DNA of 64,000 nt from positions 124,001 to 188,000 of the forward strand of contig NZ_JAGYHF010000008.1 in assembly GCF_018336155.1 (NCBI RefSeq). Direction: 5' to 3'. The translations under genes and the position numbers were made by a program. The notes under the pieces were generated by a model that saw only the letters and a program-made list of their open reading frames with translations, was not told the DNA's origin and did no database searches. Within the stretch, counting starts at the first letter, position 1. The number at the start of each line of letters is the position of its first letter. The DNA comes from Pseudomonas rustica. GTDB taxonomy: Bacteria; Pseudomonadota; Gammaproteobacteria; Pseudomonadales; Pseudomonadaceae. Positions 27,008-35,500 of the stretch are shown here, piece after piece.

Positions 27008-27111
27008 GGTCGACTCCGCTGAACAGGGGCGCCGCTGCGGGGATGAGCGCGCCGAGGGGGCCATCTTCCGCTGATCGCGAAAACAACAGAATCACCAGTA
27101 ACTGCAAACGA

Positions 27112-28038
27112 TTATTTCAGCTCGTGCAATAACGCTGCATTTTTCAACGCGGGATGTTCGCGCAAAGCCTGTACCGCGAAATCGACAAAACTGCGGATCC
27201 GCGCCGGCGCCTTGCGCCCGCCCTGATAGACCACATGGATCGGCAATGCGAGCAGTTCGAATTCGGCGAGGACGATTTCCAATTCACCGGCGGCCACCTT
27301 GCTCGCCACTTGATAAGACAAAACCCGCGTCATCCCCAAGCCCATGGCCGCCGCCGTAATCGCAGCCTGATTGGCGGTCACGATCAGACGCGGCTCAGGT
27401 CGCACGCTGAATGGTTCGCCGCCGTCGAGAAACGGCCAAGTGCGTTGCTGACCAATTGCTGAAGTCGCCACGACGGGCACGCCCGCCAACGCGTGTGGAT
27501 GAACCGGCCGACCGTGCTGCGCGAAATAAGCCGGAGAGCCACAAATCACCCGACGCACCTCACCGACCCGGATCGCATGCTGGCTGCTGTCGGGCAGATC
27601 ACCGATGCGCACCGCCACATCGATACCCTCTTCGACCATGTTGACGATCCGGTCGACCAGCACCGCGTTGATCGTGACTTCCGGATACTGCGCGAGATAA
27701 CCCGCCATCACCGGCGTCACAAACAGATCGCCGAACAACACCGGCGCCGTCACCGTCAATTGCCCACGCGGCTGCGCATGACTGCCCGCCGCCGAATCCT
27801 CGGCTTCCTGCACCTCCGCAAGAATTCTCCGACAATCCTCCAGATAACGCTGTCCCGCCTCGCTCAAATGCACACTGCGCGTGGTACGAATCAACAACTG
27901 CGTACCAATGCGCAACTCCAGCGCCGCCACCGCCCGCGTCACACTGGCCGCGGAAAGGCCCAAACGCCGCGCGGCCGAGGAGAAGCCCTGCTCTTGGGCG
28001 ACGGTGGTGAAGATGTGCATTTCCTGGAAGCGATCCAT
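27112..28038 (-). CDS. LysR family transcriptional regulator
   Basis: 308 residues from the ATG at 28038; the ORF runs upstream through a REP, so longer starts are not credible. The helix-turn-helix reads MHIFTTVAQEQGFSSAARRL and GLSAASVTRAVAALELRIGT, followed by the LysR substrate domain (GQLTVTAPVLFGDLFVTPVM). LysR proteins usually regulate a neighbour; here the GST and oxidoreductase genes lie downstream on the same strand. The LTVTAPVLFG form belongs to the large group of LysR proteins controlling stress or detoxification genes; effector unknown. Confidence 0.92.
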   Translation of the reverse strand: MDRFQEMHIFTTVAQEQGFSSAARRLGLSAASVTRAVAALELRIGTQLLIRTTRSVHLSEAGQRYLEDCRRILAEVQEAEDSAAGSHAQPRGQLTVTAPVLFGDLFVTPVMAGYLAQYPEVTINAVLVDRIVNMVEEGIDVAVRIGDLPDSSQHAIRVGEVRRVICGSPAYFAQHGRPVHPHALAGVPVVATSAIGQQRTWPFLDGGEPFSVRPEPRLIVTANQAAITAAAMGLGMTRVLSYQVASKVAAGELEIVLAEFELLALPIHVVYQGGRKAPARIRSFVDFAVQALREHPALKNAALLHELK

Positions 28039-28058
28039 GGGTTTGACCCTCACATCAA

Positions 28059-28141
28059 AATCAAAAGATCGCAGCCTGCGGCAGCTCCTACAGGTGAAAT
28101 ACGATTCCCATGTAGGAGCTGCCGCAGGCTGCGATCTTTTG
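28059..28141. repeat. REP inverted pair
   Basis: Inverted copies with GCAGCTCCTAC and GTAGGAGCTGCCGCAGGC, ending in GATCTTTTGCA. It is the last REP seen in the window and marks the right limit of the core-like sequence. Confidence 0.85.
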
Positions 28142-28155
28142 CAGTTGGGTACCAA

Positions 28156-28293
28156 CAACATAGTTTGACACAACCCATCGCGTAAATCGGGGTCTGTAGG
28201 ATGATTCGCGATAAAGACAACAGCAACATAGATTGACACAGATGGGCTGCGCTTCAAATACAGGGCCGGGCTGCTCCCAACATAGTGTGACAC
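28156..28293 (+). repeat. three direct repeats resembling transposase-binding sites
   Basis: CAACATAGTTTGACAC (28156), CAACATAGATTGACAC (28224) and CAACATAGTGTGACAC (28278) differ only at two central positions and are 68 and 54 bp apart. Read on the minus strand from 28298, the outermost copy begins TGTTGGTGTCACACTATG and continues TTGGGA, the layout of Tn7-like and IS21-like ends (TGT terminus, repeated internal sites). They sit exactly where the sequence changes from core to accessory. No transposase gene lies in the window. Confidence 0.6.
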
Positions 28294-28342
28294 CAACAAC
28301 TGAAGTAAGCGGTCAGGAGGGGAGCAGCATAATCTGCGGTCT

Positions 28343-28735
28343 TCAGCACAAGCTCAGTGCGATGTCTAAATCTGTGCGCAACCTACGGCCGGCTCCCATA
28401 AGCACATAAACCGTATTTTTCGTCTCAAACAAGCAGTTGTGAGTGAAGGAAACCCCCAACGTTGATCTGACCCAATCACCAGGCGCAAAACGACCTTTTC
28501 TATCTTGGATAACCGTCAATGCGTAAACCAAGGCAGGGATAAGCCCTCTATCGGTGATGGCTATTCGTTGACGTGTTGTAACTTCGAGATCCAAGATTAC
28601 CCAATCAGCAACAAGGCAATATGCACGGGAAGGAAAATGCAGACCTGCGAATGTCACTGCATCTAAATCGGGGAGTGGGCACCCGTTTATGTTTTCGCCT
28701 GCGGAAAGCAGCGAGGTAAACGCCGCCAAATTCAT
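28343..28735 (-). CDS. DUF6957 family protein
   Basis: 130 residues; the start has GGAGGG 6 bp upstream. The sequence SRAYCLVADWVILDLEVTTR, GDWVRSTLGVSFTHNCLF and TKNTVYVLMGAGRRLR matches what I recall of DUF6957, a small soluble family seen in Pseudomonas genomic islands. No signal peptide or membrane segment. Function unknown. It sits right after the transposon-end-like repeats and may belong to the mobile segment. Confidence 0.7.
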   Translation of the reverse strand: MNLAAFTSLLSAGENINGCPLPDLDAVTFAGLHFPSRAYCLVADWVILDLEVTTRQRIAITDRGLIPALVYALTVIQDRKGRFAPGDWVRSTLGVSFTHNCLFETKNTVYVLMGAGRRLRTDLDIALSLC

Positions 28736-28842
28736 TCATCCCTCCAGCCGGTCGGTAAACTGACTCGAACGTGAATCATCCATAAGCATAGCTCTCAGCG
28801 AACAGCCTGGTACCGATGGCGACGAATAGTAGCCAGGTCGCC

Positions 28843-29402
28843 TCACACCTGGTTTCTCAACTCTCCCTTTATCTCACTGAACGGGATGATTTCTATTGGC
28901 GGCGTCACAGCACAAAGCGGTTTACGCCAATAATCCACGCTATGCCATTGGCCGTGCTTGAACCCAACCTCTGGGTAGGTGCCGATGTGGGTGAACCCGA
29001 GTGCTTCATGGATACCTATACTTCCTGCGTTGGGTAAGGCAATGCCGGCATAGGCTGCATGAATCCCCTGTTTCTCTAGAACTGGTAGAAGCTGCTGATA
29101 AAGCGCACGACCAACCCCTTTTCGGTGCACAGCCGGATCAACATACACGGTGACATCCGCCGACCATCGATAGGCTTCTCTCGCTCGATGCTCGCTTGCG
29201 TAAGCGTATCCAACGACGTTGCCCTCCACCTCGGCTACCAGATAGGGATGCGGCGGTAGTGTTGCGGTTATTCTTGATGCCATCTCATCAACAGTCGGTG
29301 GTATCAGCTCGAACGAGATGACTGAGTTCAAACCATTGGAGCATAGATAGTCTGGATGGCAGGGGCATCAGATGGTGTAGCAACCCTCACTTTGTAATTC
29401 AT
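28843..29402 (-). pseudogene. PAT/ArsN-like GNAT acetyltransferase, frameshifted
   Basis: From the ATG at 29402 (AAGGAAAG upstream) the reading gives MNYKVRVATPSDAPAIQTIY then APMV and a stop. One base out of frame it resumes at once as LNSVISFELIPPTVDEM and runs to 28843 with the acetyl-CoA motif VDPAVHRKGVGRALYQQLL and ALPNAGSIGIHEALGF. Joined, this is a full-length phosphinothricin-acetyltransferase-type GNAT (about 186 residues) with a single-base deletion near 29332. The family includes ArsN1, which acetylates arsinothricin in ars loci; the aquaporin tail next door fits that origin. A sequencing error is the main alternative; a TTG restart at 29331 is unlikely to give an active enzyme. 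Confidence 0.8.
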
Positions 29403-29543
29403 GTCTTTCCTTACTGCCCCTTTAAAAAATCGCGTTTGAAAGGCTGAACCACCTTAAGGCCTAGCCCTTCAGGATGTCGCGATAGGAACGTGAACTACGC
29501 CTTGAGCGGGCTTACCGCATCCACGAACCGTAGAGAGCACCGT

Positions 29544-29765
29544 TCAGTGAATTGTGAGCTTTTGCTCATGGGGACTAGGCTGCGGGATATCCACGACAAC
29601 GTCTTTAGCACCGAGAACCTTCGCCAGGAACAGCGCCGTTAACCCACCGAAAAACTGCGCGATGATGAACAGCGCTACGTCTGACATCCGTATCCCCGAG
29701 AATGTATTGGTGAACACGCGAGCAATCGTCACCGCCGGATTCGCACTTAAAAACCAGTCGGACCC
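29544..29765 (-). pseudogene. aquaporin/MIP family protein, C-terminal fragment
   Basis: About 73 codons reading DWFLSANPAVTIARVFTNTF, then SGIRMSDVALFIIAQFFGGL and a polar tail. SANPAVT with a following R is the second NPA half-helix of MIP channels, and the last membrane helix follows. Everything upstream (NPA-1 and four helices) is missing: beyond about 29765 the frame no longer resembles the family. MIP genes of this type accompany arsenic resistance genes, where they pass arsenite. Remnant, not functional. Confidence 0.75.
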
Positions 29766-29893
29766 TACGCATGCGCTTCAAGTTTAAATCATGCCGCCCG
29801 TCAGGAGACACATGCGAAGATTCGTTGTAAATAGGAGCCACTCATCGGTGGGTATGTGCCGCAGAAATATTTTTTTGAAAAAAAAATACAGAC

Positions 29894-29950
29894 ATTACAG
29901 AATTGTAATTCTTCAATCATCTCCCTGTTATCTTCAAATTGCAACGATAC
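29894..29950 (+). promoter_or_regulatory. GTAAT-box promoter of the OprD-type porin gene
   Basis: ATTACAGAATTGTAAT is a palindrome, and TTGTAATTCTTCAATCATC continues the box shared with the czcC promoter. A -10-like CGATAC lies at 29945-29950, about 95 bp before the porin ATG. See the regulon finding. Confidence 0.6.
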
Positions 29951-30044
29951 AAGTCGGCGACGATACGAAAGCGCAACGCGCTTTCCGTAAACAATAATTC
30001 CAGCCGAAGAACTTACTAGTTCTGCCAAACCTAAGGAGTGATTA

Positions 30045-31370
30045 ATGGATAACAATACAAAATTCTCAATGGCCGCTTTAGCGTTGGTTGTCAGTTCTGG
30101 GCCTTCCATGGCATTCGCAGAGGAAAAGACTGGGGGATTTATCGAAGATAGTAGTCTTTCCGTGCTAAATCGAAATTTCTACTTCAATCGTGACCATCGT
30201 AACGGGCAATCAAGCCCCACAGGCAATGGTTATTCAGAGACTTGGTCGCACGCGATCATCAGTAAATTTGAATCCGGTTTTACTCAAGGCACTGTCGGTG
30301 TGGGCGTCGATGCTTTCGCGATGATTGGGTTGAAGCTTGATACGGGTGACGGTCGAAATGGTGGTCGTAGTTCGTTCGATGTACTGCCTGTCAATGGCGA
30401 TGGTGAGGCTCGAGATGAGTACACAAAAGTCGGTGGGGCAGCAAAGGTTCGCGCTTTTGACACAGTAGTGAAAGTTGGTGATGTTTTTCCAGCGAACCCC
30501 GTCGTGGCTTCTGGCGACTCAAGACTACTACCCGAAAGTTTCCGCGGTGTAACCGCGACCAATACCAGCATTGAAGGACTGACTGTTCAAGGTGGTCGCC
30601 TGCACGCCATGAGCCAACCAGTCTCCAGCAATATGCGCGACAACTTCGCGACATTCTATGCAGGGCCTGTTAATTCACCTTGGGTAGGCTATTTCGGCGG
30701 CGACTACAACGTTAACAAAAATATCATCGTTAGTCTCTATTCCAGTCGCCTCAAAGACGCTTGGAATCAATACTATGCGGGCACGGGATTGAATTACTCA
30801 CTGTCTGATCAGCTTTCTGTATTCGGTGGCGTGAATTACTACAAGGCCGTTGATGAAGGAAAGAAACTGCTGGGAGAATTCGACAACAATATTTGGAGCG
30901 CTAAAGTTGGCGTGAAGTATGGTGCGCACTCACTTGCACTTTCTCACCAGCGAAATAATGGTAATGACGACTTCGACTATCTGCGTCAGTCGGACTCTAT
31001 CTTTCTCGACAACTCGATCCAATACAGCGATTTTAACTCGCCAAAAGAACGTTCGTGGATGGTTCGCTACGACCTCGACATGAGCTCGTACGGCGTACCA
31101 GGCCTGTCGTTTATGACACGTTATGGTCGCGGCACCGACGCTGACTATTCCAACGCTAACGCAACATACATGAGGCGCGATGCAGACGGGAACCCGTTGA
31201 CAGATCAGAAACGTTGGGAGCGCGACATTGAGGTGAAGTACGTCGTTCAGACAGGTTCCTTGAAAGATATGTCTTTCCGCTTGCGGCAAGCGAATACTCG
31301 CGCAACCGCTTTTGAATCGGATCTGGATGAGGTCCGTGTGATTGTTGAGTACCCACTCGCCATTCTGTAA
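30045..31370 (+). CDS. OprD family outer-membrane porin
   Basis: 441 residues with a signal peptide (cleavage after about residue 25, MAFAEE) and the OprD family pattern: SLSVLNRNFYFNRDHRNG, YSETWSHAIISKFESGFTQG, GVDAFAMIGLKLDTGDGRNG, and alternating beta strands ending EVRVIVEYPLAIL. OprD channels take up specific small solutes. The start follows CTAAGGAGTGATT, a strong ribosome site. It has its own CzcR/CopR-type promoter box. Metal two-component systems are known to change OprD levels in P. aeruginosa, but there oprD is repressed, so a porin carrying the box in a metal island is notable. Substrate unknown. Confidence 0.9.
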   Translation: MDNNTKFSMAALALVVSSGPSMAFAEEKTGGFIEDSSLSVLNRNFYFNRDHRNGQSSPTGNGYSETWSHAIISKFESGFTQGTVGVGVDAFAMIGLKLDTGDGRNGGRSSFDVLPVNGDGEARDEYTKVGGAAKVRAFDTVVKVGDVFPANPVVASGDSRLLPESFRGVTATNTSIEGLTVQGGRLHAMSQPVSSNMRDNFATFYAGPVNSPWVGYFGGDYNVNKNIIVSLYSSRLKDAWNQYYAGTGLNYSLSDQLSVFGGVNYYKAVDEGKKLLGEFDNNIWSAKVGVKYGAHSLALSHQRNNGNDDFDYLRQSDSIFLDNSIQYSDFNSPKERSWMVRYDLDMSSYGVPGLSFMTRYGRGTDADYSNANATYMRRDADGNPLTDQKRWERDIEVKYVVQTGSLKDMSFRLRQANTRATAFESDLDEVRVIVEYPLAIL

Positions 31371-31379
31371 TACCTAAAC

Positions 31380-31416
31380 GGGAAAATTCTCGGTTCTTCT
31401 AAATTGTCCCATTTTT
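31380..31416 (+). terminator. terminator after the porin gene
   Basis: GGGAAAATT and AATTGTCCC form a 9-bp stem with one mismatch around a 13-nt loop, followed by ATTTTT. It lies 10 bp after the porin stop and separates that gene from the next promoter. Confidence 0.65.
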
Positions 31417-31433
31417 GATTGAAAATTTCAAAA

Positions 31434-31479
31434 TTGTAATTTTTCAATCATCTCCACGTTAACTAGGATTGCTTATAGT
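31434..31479 (+). promoter_or_regulatory. GTAAT-box promoter of a gene-less transcript
   Basis: TTGTAATTTTTCAATCATC repeats the box of the porin promoter almost exactly. The -10 TATAGT (31474-31479) starts 38 bp after the G of GTAAT, identical to the spacing at czcC and at 42.3 kb. Confidence 0.62.
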
Positions 31480-31485
31480 GAGTGG

Positions 31486-31653
31486 GAGTTATTAGGAATC
31501 TAGCTAGCGCATCTGGTTAGATCTCTACAGACAAGTAGCAAGCCTGTGAAAATCTGGAAACTCATTGTTGTTCAGTTAAAGCTACAATTTCACCTTTAGA
31601 AGCTCCTTCGGAAAAGGGTGAATTTTTAAGACGTCCCTCGGGACGTCTTTTTT
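31486..31653 (+). ncRNA. putative metal-responsive small RNA
   Basis: A promoter ends at 31479 and a strong terminator at 31629-31653, and the 170 nt between hold no credible gene. The longest start-stop run is 17 codons from a GTG with no ribosome site. The 3' part folds into a hairpin (TTCACCTTT with AAAGGGTGAA, 31589-31622) followed by five T, then the terminator. The start is estimated from the -10. A small RNA controlled by the metal-sensing regulator of the island is the simplest reading; a leader with a decayed ORF is the alternative. Confidence 0.5.
31629..31653 (+). terminator. rho-independent terminator
   Basis: AGACGTCC-CTC-GGGACGTCT is an 8-bp stem with a run of six T. Very strong hairpin; ends the putative small RNA. 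Confidence 0.85.
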
Positions 31654-31675
31654 ATACCTGTTCGAAGCGAATCTA

Positions 31676-31717
31676 AAAAACGCCCGATTCCTATTTTTCA
31701 TATCAGTCGAGCGTTAT
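31676..31717 (-). terminator. terminator after the DUF2790 gene
   Basis: Read leftward, AACGCTCGA pairs with TCGGGCGTT with one G-T mismatch and is followed by TTTT. It stands 27 bp past the stop at 31744. Confidence 0.55.
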
Positions 31718-31743
31718 AGATTGTTCAGATAGTAGGATAGCTA

Positions 31744-32076
31744 CTAGCCACCACGTTTGCGACACTCTCCAGCCACAGTGTACCTAATCGTATTTAGCTG
31801 CCCATTTGAATCTTCATAAGTCATGGCGGCTGGCACCACCGCGCAGACTTTTGCAGGCCGCACCACACTGATCACTTTCACAACATCCATCTTCATTCCG
31901 TACTCGTATTGTTTCGCTACAGGTGCGCTTTTCCCTTGGCTAATAGCATACTGCTCCATAGCTTTAGCATTAGCCGCCATCATTTTCTCAAAGGTTTTGT
32001 CTCCTCCCCCTTCAGCAGAGACAAGAGAGGATAACGCCAGAGTTCCAGCGAGAGTAATAATGCTCATGAATTTCAT
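31744..32076 (-). CDS. small exported protein, PtrA-like N-terminus plus DUF2790
   Basis: 110 residues. Signal peptide of about 21 residues ending LVSA. The mature start EGGGDKTFEKMMAANAKAME is shared with the 65-residue neighbour and resembles the N-terminal domain called PtrA, a copper-induced periplasmic protein of P. aeruginosa. The rest, YEYGMKMDVVKVISV, CAVVPAAMTYEDSNGQ and RYTVAGEC with two conserved cysteines, is DUF2790. Good ribosome site GAGGT. A GTAAT-type box precedes the gene. Probably a periplasmic metal-stress protein; mechanism unknown. Confidence 0.8.
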   Translation of the reverse strand: MKFMSIITLAGTLALSSLVSAEGGGDKTFEKMMAANAKAMEQYAISQGKSAPVAKQYEYGMKMDVVKVISVVRPAKVCAVVPAAMTYEDSNGQLNTIRYTVAGECRKRGG

Positions 32077-32131
32077 ATTGAGTACCTCATATATTAACAG
32101 TTACCAGAATATCAACTAGAACATTGCGTAG

Positions 32132-32151
32132 GTGTGGCGCCAGGATTACCG
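32132..32151 (-). promoter_or_regulatory. promoter box of the DUF2790 gene
   Basis: Leftward CGGTAATCCTGGCGCCACAC matches the box of the next gene (CTGTAATCTAGGCGCCACC). A -10-like GATATT follows at the same distance. A divergent variant of the island box. Confidence 0.5.
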
Positions 32152-32168
32152 ATGTCCAATCTGCCATC

Positions 32169-32208
32169 CAAAAAAAACCGCAACCGGAAACCGGAAGCGG
32201 TTTTTTTT
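32169..32208. terminator. bidirectional terminator
   Basis: AAAAAAACCGC and GCGGTTTTTTT arms around a CGGAAACCGG-containing loop, with A and T runs on the two sides. Serves the leftward 65-residue gene and could stop rightward transcripts. Confidence 0.75.
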
Positions 32209-32227
32209 ATTCAGCGTACTGCTACAT

Positions 32228-32425
32228 TTACATTTCATCAGTCTCATCTTTAGCATCACTTGACACTACTGGCTCGATTTTTCCTTCTTTAGCCACGTAC
32301 TTCTCCATTGCTAGATCATTTGCGACCATCATTTTCTCAAAGGTTCTGTCTCCGCCACCTTCGGCTAAAGCAACTGAAGAAAGGACTAAAGCACTCGCAA
32401 GAGCAAAAATTTGAGCAATTTTCAT
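32228..32425 (-). CDS. PtrA-like small periplasmic protein
   Basis: 65 residues. Signal peptide MKIAQIFALASALVLSSVALA, then EGGGDRTFEKMMVANDLAME, the same N-terminal block as in the DUF2790 neighbour but with an acidic C-terminus ending DAKDETDEM. PtrA of P. aeruginosa is induced by copper through CopRS and supports copper tolerance; the match here is by pattern, not alignment. It lies between its own GTAAT-type box and a terminator, so it is a single-gene transcript. Confidence 0.72.
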   Translation of the reverse strand: MKIAQIFALASALVLSSVALAEGGGDRTFEKMMVANDLAMEKYVAKEGKIEPVVSSDAKDETDEM

Positions 32426-32480
32426 ACTGACACCTCATCTAGTTGACACTCTTAGGGTATCAATTCGAACCTATCAACAC

Positions 32481-32500
32481 GGTGGCGCCTAGATTACAGA
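32481..32500 (-). promoter_or_regulatory. promoter box of the PtrA-like gene
   Basis: Leftward TCTGTAATCTAGGCGCCACC, followed 36 bp on by TGATAC. GTTGATAGGT downstream is shared word for word with the czcC promoter. Confidence 0.52.
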
Positions 32501-32520
32501 TTCGTTATGTTGCGCACATA

Positions 32521-32557
32521 AAAAAGCCCCCCATCGAATCTCGATAGGAGGCTTTGA
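32521..32557 (-). terminator. terminator of the czcCBA operon
   Basis: Leftward AAAGCCTCC pairs with GGGGGGCTTT around an ATCGA-containing loop, then T5. It begins 11 bp past the czcA stop. Confidence 0.8.
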
Positions 32558-32567
32558 GAAAACTAAA

Positions 32568-35500
32568 TTATATGGATGCTATTTTGTCGTCTTTGGTTTC
32601 TTCCTCGTCTCGGCGGTGCACCCATTGATAAAGAGCAGGCAGTATCAGCAGAGTCAACACAGTTGAGGATAGGATTCCCCCGATTACTACGGTAGCTAGA
32701 GGTCTTTGAACCTCTGCCCCCGTTCCGGTTGCCAGTGCCATCGGAATAAACCCAAGAGAGGCCACGAGAGCTGTCATCAACACCGGACGTAAACGTGTGA
32801 GAGCCCCTTCATTAATTGCGGAACTTAAAGAATGTCCTTCCTCGCGTAGATTACGTATGAAAGCGATCATCACCAGACCGTTTAGCACCGCCACTCCCGA
32901 CAACGCGATGAAACCAACACCTGCCGAGATCGATAGCGGGATGTCTCTCAGCCATAAAGCCATGACACCCCCTGTCAATGCGAACGGAATACCAGTAAAC
33001 ACCAGTAGGCCATCCTTGAGGTTGTTGAACATCATGAACAAGAGTGCGAACACCAGAAGCAGGGCAACCGGCACTACAATCTGTAGTCGCTTGGCAGCGG
33101 ATTGGAGCTGCTCGAACTGCCCTCCCCAAGTGGTCCAGTAACCGGATGGGATTTGCACTTCCTTATCAATGGCGCTACTGGCCTCCTGTACAAAAGAGCC
33201 GATATCACGCCCACGCACGTTGGCGCTGACGATCACCAGACGCTTGCCGTTTTCTCGGCTGACCTGGTTAGGTCCCAACACTAGATCGAGGGTCGCCACC
33301 TCTGAAAGAGCTATGAATCCGATCTGGTCAGCATTGGTGTTGAGCAACGCCGGTACCGGGATTAGCAATGTGGACAATCCCTCGAGATCCTTACGCATCG
33401 CGTCGGATAAACGCACCACCATGTCAAATCGGCGGTCTCCCTCATACATCGTACCGGCTTGTCGACCGCCAACTGCCACCGCAATGGTGTCTTGCACGTC
33501 GCCTACGTTGAGTCCGTAACGGGCGGCTTTGTCGCGGTCGATGTTGATGGTCAGTACCGGCAGTCCCGACGTTTGCTCAACTTTGACCTCGGAGGCACCA
33601 TTGATCTTCTGCATTGATGCGGCGATTTTTGCAGCGGTGCCGTTGAGCACCGCCATGTCATCACCGAATACCTTGACCGCCACATCACTACGTACGCCTG
33701 AAATCAACTCGTTGAAACGCAGTTGAATAGGCTGAGAAAGCTCATAGTTGCTTCCGGGCATCGCAGCTGCAGCTTTTTGAATATCGTCTATCAATGCCTC
33801 CCTTGATTTATTCGGATCAGGCCATTGACTCTTCGGCTTGAGCATCACATAGCTGTCAGAAATGTTTGGAGGCATTGGATCGGAGGCAATTTCGGCAGTA
33901 CCTGTACGACCAAACATCCGTTTGACCTCCGGTACTTTTGCCAATACCAGGGTTTCCAGGCGTTGCTGCATCTCTACCGATTGCGTCAGGCTGGTACCTG
34001 GGACACGCAATGCTTGCAACGCGAAATCGCCTTCGCTGAGACTCGGCACAAACTCACTACCCATCCGACTTGCGACCACACCGCATATTGTGATCACGCC
34101 TAATGCCATGGCGAATGCCAACGATCGATGGCCCATGACCCAGTCCAAAGCTGGAGCATACATCCGGCGGGCGCCACGCATGATGACGTTTTCTTCTTCC
34201 TTGACCTTGCCGGTCACGAACATCGCAATCGCAGCAGGGACAAAAGTTACTGACAACAACATCGCCCCCAGTAAGGCGATCACTACGGTGAAGGCCATCG
34301 GGTGGAACATTTTTCCTTCGACGCCAGTAAGCGCAAAAATCGGTAGGTACACGACCATAATGATCAACTGACCGAAAATTAATGGTCGGCGTGCTTCCTT
34401 GGCAGCAGCGAATACTTCGTGAAAACGTTCAGAGCGAGTGAGGATGCGCCCGTGGTGTTGCTGCGCATGGGCCAAACGCCTGATGGCGTTTTCAACAATT
34501 ACCACCGCACCGTCGACGATGATGCCAAAGTCCAAAGCCCCAAGGCTCATCAGGTTGGCGCTAACTTTATTGGTAAACATGCCGGTGAATGTGAACAACA
34601 TAGCGAGCGGGATAACCATGGCAGTGATCAGCGCTGCACGTATATTTCCCAAGAACAGGAATAGAATCGCAATCACTAGGATTGCACCTTCGATCAGGTT
34701 CTTTTTTACCGTGGCAATCGCCTTGTCCACAAGATTGGTACGGTCATAGACAGTGACTGCTACAACCCCTTTTGGCAGTGAACGGTTGATTTGCTCAAGC
34801 TTGTTGGCAACGGCCTGCGCCACGGTGCGGCTGTTCTCGCCGATTAGCATGAACACTGTGCCGAGCACCACTTCACGACCGTTTTCGGTCGCTGCTCCCG
34901 TGCGCAATTCACGGCCGATATCCACGGTTGCAACATTCTTCACACGTATTGGCGTACCGTCGACATTGGCCATGACGATATTGGCGATATCGTCGGTGGT
35001 TGCTACTTGACCAGGTGCACGAATCAGTAACTGTTCGCCGCTGTGCTCGATGTAACCGGCACCGACGTTAGCGTTGTTGCGCTCCAGCGCTGTAACAAGG
35101 TCAGTCAGCGTGAGCTTGTAAGCGGCCAAGCGTTTTGGATCGGGCGCAATCTGATACTCCTTGGCAAACCCGCCAATGGTATTGATTTCGGCGACCCCAG
35201 GAACATTGCGCAGTTGAGGCTTGATGATCCAGTCTTGAATCACCCTCAGGTCGGTCGGCGTATAGGGACTGCCGTCCTCCTTGACAGCCCCCTCTTCAGC
35301 CTCGACCGTCCACAGGAAAATCTCACCAAGACCGGTTGAGATCGGTCCCATGACAGCTTCCACACCTTCTGGCAGTTGCTCTTTGGCCACCTGTAATCGT
35401 TCGTTGACCAATTGCCGAGCGAAGAAGAGGTCCGTGCCCTCTTTGAAAATAACAGTAACTTGCGACAAACCCGAGCGTGACAGCGAACGAGTTTGTTCTA

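Noticed and set aside
5194..28141. Repeated hairpins as a possible CRISPR array
   Set aside because: They are isolated inverted pairs of REP sequence, not regularly spaced direct repeats with unique spacers.
31546..31599. 17-codon ORF inside the putative small RNA
   Set aside because: GTG start without a ribosome site; too short to claim.
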